Positions 60,231 through 64,000 of a DNA stretch of 64,000 nt are shown piece by piece; the first letter of the stretch is position 1; each line of letters opens with the position of its first letter. The notes beneath the pieces were generated by a model, which did no database searches, was not told the DNA's origin, and worked only from the letters and a program-made list of their open reading frames with translations. The stretch spans positions 310,001 to 374,000 of the forward strand of contig NZ_FQWW01000002.1 in NCBI RefSeq assembly GCF_900129795.1, in the 5' to 3' direction. The translations under genes and the position numbers were made by a program. The stretch comes from Flavobacterium sp. CF108. GTDB taxonomy: Bacteria; Bacteroidota; Bacteroidia; Flavobacteriales; Flavobacteriaceae.

Positions 60231-60719
60231 ATGAAAAAAACAATTCTACTACTTTTATTCGTTGCTTCTTTTGCAAATGCTCAAACCGACAAAGACAAAA
60301 TCAATCAAACTCTTGATGCGTGGCATAAAGCTGCTGGCGAGGTAAAATTTGATGCTTATTTTAGTCCTTTGGCCGATGATGCAATTTACATTGGCACTGA
60401 TGCAACCGAAAACTGGACTAAAAAAGAATTTTCTGTTTGGGCAAAACCGTTTTTTGACAAAGGAACAACCTGGAATTTTAAAGCACTTGAACGTCATATC
60501 TTTTTTGACAAATCAGGGAAAACAGCTTGGTTTGATGAATTATTAGATACACAAATGAAAATCTGCCGTGGTTCTGGAGTTTTAGTAAAAGTGGGTAAAG
60601 AATGGAAAATTCAGCATTATGTATTATCCATGACAATTCCGAATGATGGGGTTGATGCCGTAACCAAAATAAAAGCACCAATTGAAGACGCTTTGATTGC
60701 GAAGCTTCAAAAAAAATAA
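60231..60719 (+). CDS. Secreted NTF2-like (SnoaL-type) protein
   Basis: A 162-residue protein with a signal peptide (ILLLLFVASFANAQ) and an NTF2-like fold: LDAWHKAAGEVKFDAYFSPLADDAIYIGTDATENWTKKEFSVWAKPFF is the typical helical start and cone strand. No catalytic residues can be assigned. It acts in the periplasm; the role is unknown. The gap to amt holds no repeat that I recognise. Confidence 0.75.
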   Translation: MKKTILLLLFVASFANAQTDKDKINQTLDAWHKAAGEVKFDAYFSPLADDAIYIGTDATENWTKKEFSVWAKPFFDKGTTWNFKALERHIFFDKSGKTAWFDELLDTQMKICRGSGVLVKVGKEWKIQHYVLSMTIPNDGVDAVTKIKAPIEDALIAKLQKK

Positions 60720-60935
60720 ACATTTTTATGCTTTATTCTTATAAACATAACTTTTATAGGGCTTTATAAGCGTCGGTATCAAATTAATTATAGTATAATT
60801 GACAATATTGGGTGTGTTTTGGAATAGTAAAATGAAAAACTATTAAAAAAGCGATCAGTATTTTACAAAATCGACTAAAATCAAAACACAGCCACTATTT
60901 TAACAGCCCTTAAAATCTAAACATTTAATTTTTTT

Positions 60936-60943
60936 TAACTTTG
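60936..60943 (+). promoter_or_regulatory. -7 box (TAACTTTG) of the ammonium transporter gene
   Basis: An exact TAnnTTTG match, 39 bp before the ATG at 60983. An in-frame TTG at 60941 lies inside the box and cannot be the start. Confidence 0.6.
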
Positions 60944-60982
60944 ACCCCAAAAAAAATAGGGTTCAATAAAGTATTTGAAAAA

Positions 60983-62365
60983 ATGAAAATAGAGAAACGC
61001 TGGATCATTTCCTTTATCATTATCAGCATCGTTTGTATTATTGGGGCTTTTTGGCCAAATGTTACTGAAAATAGTTATGTATTGTCTGAATTTGGCACAA
61101 CCGATCACATCGTACCTGCGGATGTTGCCTGGATGTTAACTTCTTGTTGTCTGGTTTTAATCATGACGCCGGGATTGTCTTTCTTTTATGGCGGAATGGT
61201 AGGCCGTAAAAATGTGATTTCAACCATGCTTCAAAGTTTTATCTGTCTGGGTGTTGTAACACTTTTATGGGTTGTTGTGGCTTTTAGTCTTGCATTTGGT
61301 GAACCTGTAGGTTTTGGTTCTGGAGATCATTTTTATAGTTTCTTCGGAAATCCAACCACTTTTGCCTTTATGGATTATGTAAATATTCTTCCTCATAAAC
61401 AATTGGCAAGTACGATTCCGTTTATGTTGTTTGCTTTGTTCCAAATGAAATTTGCTATTATTGCTCCGGCCATTATTACGGGTTCGTTTGCAGAACGTGT
61501 TCGTTTTATATCGTATTTATTATTCATCAGTTTGTTTACCATTTTTATTTATGCGCCTTTGTGCCATTCGGTTTGGTATCCAACAGGAGTTTTAGGAAGT
61601 TATTTTGGCGTAAAAGATTTCGCCGGAGGAACTGTAGTTCACATGAGTTCTGGTTTTGCAGCTTTGGCGGGTGTTTTAGTTTTAGGAAAAAGAAAAAACA
61701 GTCAGCATATTCCAACCAATATTCCGTTTGTATTATTAGGAACGGGAATGTTATGGTTTGGCTGGTTCGGATTCAACGCTGGTTCTGCGCTTGCAGCCAA
61801 CGGAACTGCTGCTATGGCTTTTGCAACTACTACAACTTCATCGGCAGCAGCCATGTTAACCTGGGTTTTCTTTGATAGAATGAATGGAAGAAAAGTTTCT
61901 GCTCTTGGAGCTTGTATTGGAGCCGTTGTAGGTTTGGTAGCGATTACTCCAGCCGCAGGATTTGTTTCTGTTCCAGAAAGTATGTTCTTCGGATTCGTTA
62001 CGGCTTTGGTTTCAAACTCTGTTGTAAATTGCCGTTTATCAAAAAGATTTGATGATACGCTTGATGTTTTTGCCTGCCACGGTGTTGGAGGAATTATGGG
62101 GATGATTCTAACGGCTATTTTTGCGCATGGTGAAAATGCAAGTTTATTACACGGAGGCTGGAATGTATTTGCGCATCATATGATGGCATTAGTTCTGGTT
62201 TCGATATTTACTTTCTTTGGGGCTTATTTCTTATTTAAAGTAACCAATTTCATTATTCCGCTTCGTGTTTCTGAAGAAAACGAACACATCGGATTGGATT
62301 TATCGCAGCACGATGAAACATTAGATCCAAAATTAAAACCAATTACAGAACCGCATTACGGTTGA
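60983..62365 (+). CDS. amt: Ammonium transporter (Amt family)
   Basis: A 460-residue inner membrane channel with 11-12 helices. DVAWMLTSCCLVLIMTPGLSFFYGGMVGRKN, the two pore-lining His (GGTVVHMSSG and DVFACHGVGG), LLGTGMLWFGWFGFNAGSAL and the C-terminal GLDLSQHDE are Amt hallmarks. It takes up NH4+/NH3. A glnB/glnK partner is not inside the window. An extra N-terminal helix precedes the core, probably a signal or anchor. Confidence 0.95.
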   Translation: MKIEKRWIISFIIISIVCIIGAFWPNVTENSYVLSEFGTTDHIVPADVAWMLTSCCLVLIMTPGLSFFYGGMVGRKNVISTMLQSFICLGVVTLLWVVVAFSLAFGEPVGFGSGDHFYSFFGNPTTFAFMDYVNILPHKQLASTIPFMLFALFQMKFAIIAPAIITGSFAERVRFISYLLFISLFTIFIYAPLCHSVWYPTGVLGSYFGVKDFAGGTVVHMSSGFAALAGVLVLGKRKNSQHIPTNIPFVLLGTGMLWFGWFGFNAGSALAANGTAAMAFATTTTSSAAAMLTWVFFDRMNGRKVSALGACIGAVVGLVAITPAAGFVSVPESMFFGFVTALVSNSVVNCRLSKRFDDTLDVFACHGVGGIMGMILTAIFAHGENASLLHGGWNVFAHHMMALVLVSIFTFFGAYFLFKVTNFIIPLRVSEENEHIGLDLSQHDETLDPKLKPITEPHYG

Positions 62366-62379
62366 AAATATATTTTTTT

Positions 62380-62890
62380 GCCACGAATTACACTAATTTT
62401 CACTAATTTTTTTCGATTATATAGATTAAATTAATTCGTGAAAATTAGTGGCAAACAATTTAAACATATAGTCCCTACGGGACATTTTTATTGGTATCAT
62501 ATCTTTTTACCGATATATAATCTCTACGAGATATGCTCCGTTAGGAGCTAAATATCGGTACAAACAAATAATCCACACCTTGAAGTTGTCCCATAGGGAC
62601 TACACAAATTAATGTTTAGAAAAAATCTTTTTAATCCCAATAATTTGTGGCAAAAAATTAATTCGTGGAAATTCGTGCAATTCGTGGCAAACAATCTAAA
62701 TATATAGTCCCTACGGGACATTTTCATTAAACCGACTTTTTTTTCTACCGACATTTAGCTCCTAACGGAGCATATCTCGTAGAGATTATATATCGGTAAA
62801 ATCAATATCTCTCTCGTTGAACTTGTCCCGTAGGGACTACACAGATTAATGTTTAGAAAAAATCTTTTTAATCATTAAAATCTGTGGCAA
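62380..62890. repeat. Two AGTCCCTACGGGAC elements with inverted 53-bp core, nested with GCCACGAATT repeats
   Basis: Copy 1: ATAGTCCCTACGGGACATTT (62468), core 62508-62560, TGTCCCATAGGGACTAC (62587). Copy 2: the same flank at 62704, core 62746-62798, TGTCCCGTAGGGACTAC (62824). The flanks and the following AATGTTTAGAAAAAATC are direct, but core 2 is the reverse complement of core 1 with one mismatch. GCCACGAATTACAC / TTAGTGGC and TTCGTGGAAATTCG repeats lie around them. The 600-bp gap 62366-62963 holds no gene. Confidence 0.9.
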
Positions 62891-62936
62891 AAAACTTTAA
62901 AACCCAATTGCGCTATTTTCATTCGTTTATATTCCT

Positions 62937-62944
62937 TAATTTTG
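62937..62944 (+). promoter_or_regulatory. -7 box (TAATTTTG) of trmB
   Basis: An exact TAnnTTTG match, 19 bp before the GTG start at 62964. Confidence 0.55.
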
Positions 62945-62963
62945 CTGAAAATTTTTGTAAAAA

Positions 62964-63641
62964 GTGGGAAGTAAAAATAAACTAAAAAGATTCAGAGAAA
63001 ACGAAACATTTCAAAACGTTTTTCAACCAACAAGAGAAGAAGTTGTAGGCAATTTAATGCCTTTGAGAGGAAAATGGAATTCGGATTTCTTTAAAAATGA
63101 TAATCCTCTGGTTTTAGAATTAGGATGCGGAAAAGGTGAATACTCAGTTGGATTAGCAGAAAAATATCCCAACAAAAATTTTATCGGAATTGACATTAAA
63201 GGTGCGCGTTTCTGGCGTGGTGCTAAAACGGCCGTTGAAAACGGACTTCATAATGTTGCTTTTGTTCGTACTCAAATCGAACTTATAAATCATATTTTTG
63301 CCGAAAATGAAGTGGATGAAATCTGGATTACTTTTCCAGATCCGCAAATAAAATACAAGAGAACAAAACACAGAATGACGAATTCTGAGTTCTTGAAATT
63401 GTATAAAAAAATCCTTAAAAAAGACGGTGTCGTAAACCTTAAAACCGACAGTGAATTTATGCACGGTTATACGCTTGGACTTCTTCACGGAGAAGGCCAC
63501 GAAGTTTTGTATGCCAATCATAATGTGTACAGAAATGAAGGAAGCCCGGAGGAAGTTACTGCTTTTCAAACATTTTATGAAAAACAATATTTAGAAATTA
63601 ACAAGGCAATTACGTATATTCGTTTTAAAATTAAAGACTAA
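62964..63641 (+). CDS. trmB: tRNA (guanine-46-N7)-methyltransferase
   Basis: A 225-residue SAM-dependent enzyme that forms m7G46 in tRNA. The SAM motif is LELGCGKGEYSVGLAEKYPNKNFIGIDIKGARFWRG; the catalytic area is DEIWITFPDPQIKYKRTKHRMTNSEFL. The start is GTG (GTG GGA AGT AAA AAT), just after a -7 box; no upstream ATG is available. A LysE-type gene follows 41 bp later. Confidence 0.93.
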   Translation: MGSKNKLKRFRENETFQNVFQPTREEVVGNLMPLRGKWNSDFFKNDNPLVLELGCGKGEYSVGLAEKYPNKNFIGIDIKGARFWRGAKTAVENGLHNVAFVRTQIELINHIFAENEVDEIWITFPDPQIKYKRTKHRMTNSEFLKLYKKILKKDGVVNLKTDSEFMHGYTLGLLHGEGHEVLYANHNVYRNEGSPEEVTAFQTFYEKQYLEINKAITYIRFKIKD

Positions 63642-63682
63642 TTTAATTTTGAAAAACATCTTTTAATCGCTTAAACTACTGA

Positions 63683-64000
63683 ATGGTATATCTTACTCCA
63701 TTACTTTCAGGCTTTATTGCCGCTGCAATTGGGATTATTCCGCCGGGATTAATCAATATGACGGCAGCCAAAATAAACCTGAAAGAAGGAAAAAAGAATG
63801 CTTTGTGGTTTGTTATTGGCGCTGTTTTAGTGATCTTTTTTCAGGTTTACGTCGCAGTATTATTTGCGCAGGTAATTGATAATCGCCCAGATGTTGTAAC
63901 CTTATTACGTGAAATAGGTTTTGTTATTTTTTCGATCTTAACCATATACTTTTTGTTTATTGCCAAAGAGCCAAAAACCAAAAAGAAATCGAAGATTAAA
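63683..64000 (+). CDS. LysE family transporter, N-terminal fragment (runs off the window)
   Basis: 106 codons are open from the ATG at 63683 to the end of the window with no stop. The sequence MVYLTPLLSGFIAAAIGIIPPGLINMTAAKINLKEGKKNALWFVIGAVLV has the first two helices and the GxxPPGLIN segment of LysE-type amino acid exporters, then a third helix (FVIFSILTIYFLFIA). The exported substrate is unknown. Confidence 0.75.
   Translation, partial: MVYLTPLLSGFIAAAIGIIPPGLINMTAAKINLKEGKKNALWFVIGAVLVIFFQVYVAVLFAQVIDNRPDVVTLLREIGFVIFSILTIYFLFIAKEPKTKKKSKIK

Noticed and set aside
60941..60982. TTG start of the ammonium transporter gene
   Set aside because: The TTG is part of an exact TAACTTTG -7 box; the ATG at 60983 fits a normal leader.
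62467..62840. Promoter inversion switch controlling trmB or amt
   Set aside because: The inverted cores hold no TAnnTTTG box and no recombinase gene is near; only the sequence inversion itself is supported.

Overview
The window is chromosomal DNA from a member of the Bacteroidota, most likely a Flavobacterium. The evidence is an AT-rich sequence, start codons without clear Shine-Dalgarno sites, and many promoters with the TAnnTTTG -7 box of this phylum. It also carries SusC-type TonB receptors, GH97/GH13 starch enzymes, a mevalonate pathway, BlaI/M56 regulators and typical flavobacterial DUF families. The species call is inference.

Layout. 1-4.2 kb: the end of a starch/maltodextrin locus (GH97 C-terminus, periplasmic GH13 and lipoprotein GH13). 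4.4-8.1 kb: a glycerophosphodiesterase, a flavoprotein, a HAD phosphatase and a secreted unknown. 8-14.3 kb: TspO, then an isoprenoid block (mvaD, mevalonate kinase, UbiA-type prenyltransferase), DUF502 and an rRNA pseudouridine synthase. A small toxin-antitoxin pair with a frameshifted toxin sits between mvaD and the kinase. 14.3-25.5 kb: small membrane proteins, a glycosyltransferase/flippase-like pair, ruvC, a four-helix-bundle gene, hemW, a cyclase, GNAT, DUF4260, MmcQ/YjbR, PH-domain and DUF4407 genes. 25.7-29.7 kb: a phytate module (TonB receptor plus beta-propeller phytase). 29.9-37.8 kb: pckA, DUF423, a saccharopine-dehydrogenase-like gene, a BlaI/M56-TonB signalling operon with twin operators, and an M20 dipeptidase. 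37.9-41 kb: tRNA-Leu followed by an accessory stretch with unknown genes and large palindromic repeats. 41.4-46.8 kb: a TolC/HlyD/MFS efflux operon with an AraC regulator. 47-47.8 kb: two near-identical tRNA-Asp genes. 47.9-54.6 kb: DUF58, M1 aminopeptidase, thioredoxin and AsmA-like genes. 54.65-58.5 kb: a restriction-modification island (Vsr, C5 methyltransferase with a MerR-like N-terminus, PD-(D/E)xK-like endonuclease, HNH endonuclease). 58.8-64 kb: HPF, a repeat lipoprotein, an NTF2-like protein, an ammonium transporter, trmB and a truncated LysE-type transporter.

The most unusual property is the density and variety of dispersed, mostly palindromic repeats. Around ten sequence families fill almost every intergenic gap, often nested inside each other. 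Three of the repeats lie in frame inside protein genes (mvaD, the cyclase and a glycosyltransferase). One pair of nested elements near 62.5 kb has its 53-bp core inverted while the flanks stay direct. Two further short elements (13.1 kb and 58.5 kb) lie between about 22-bp direct repeats. These suggest an active or recently active set of small non-autonomous elements. No transposase, CRISPR array or prophage is visible.
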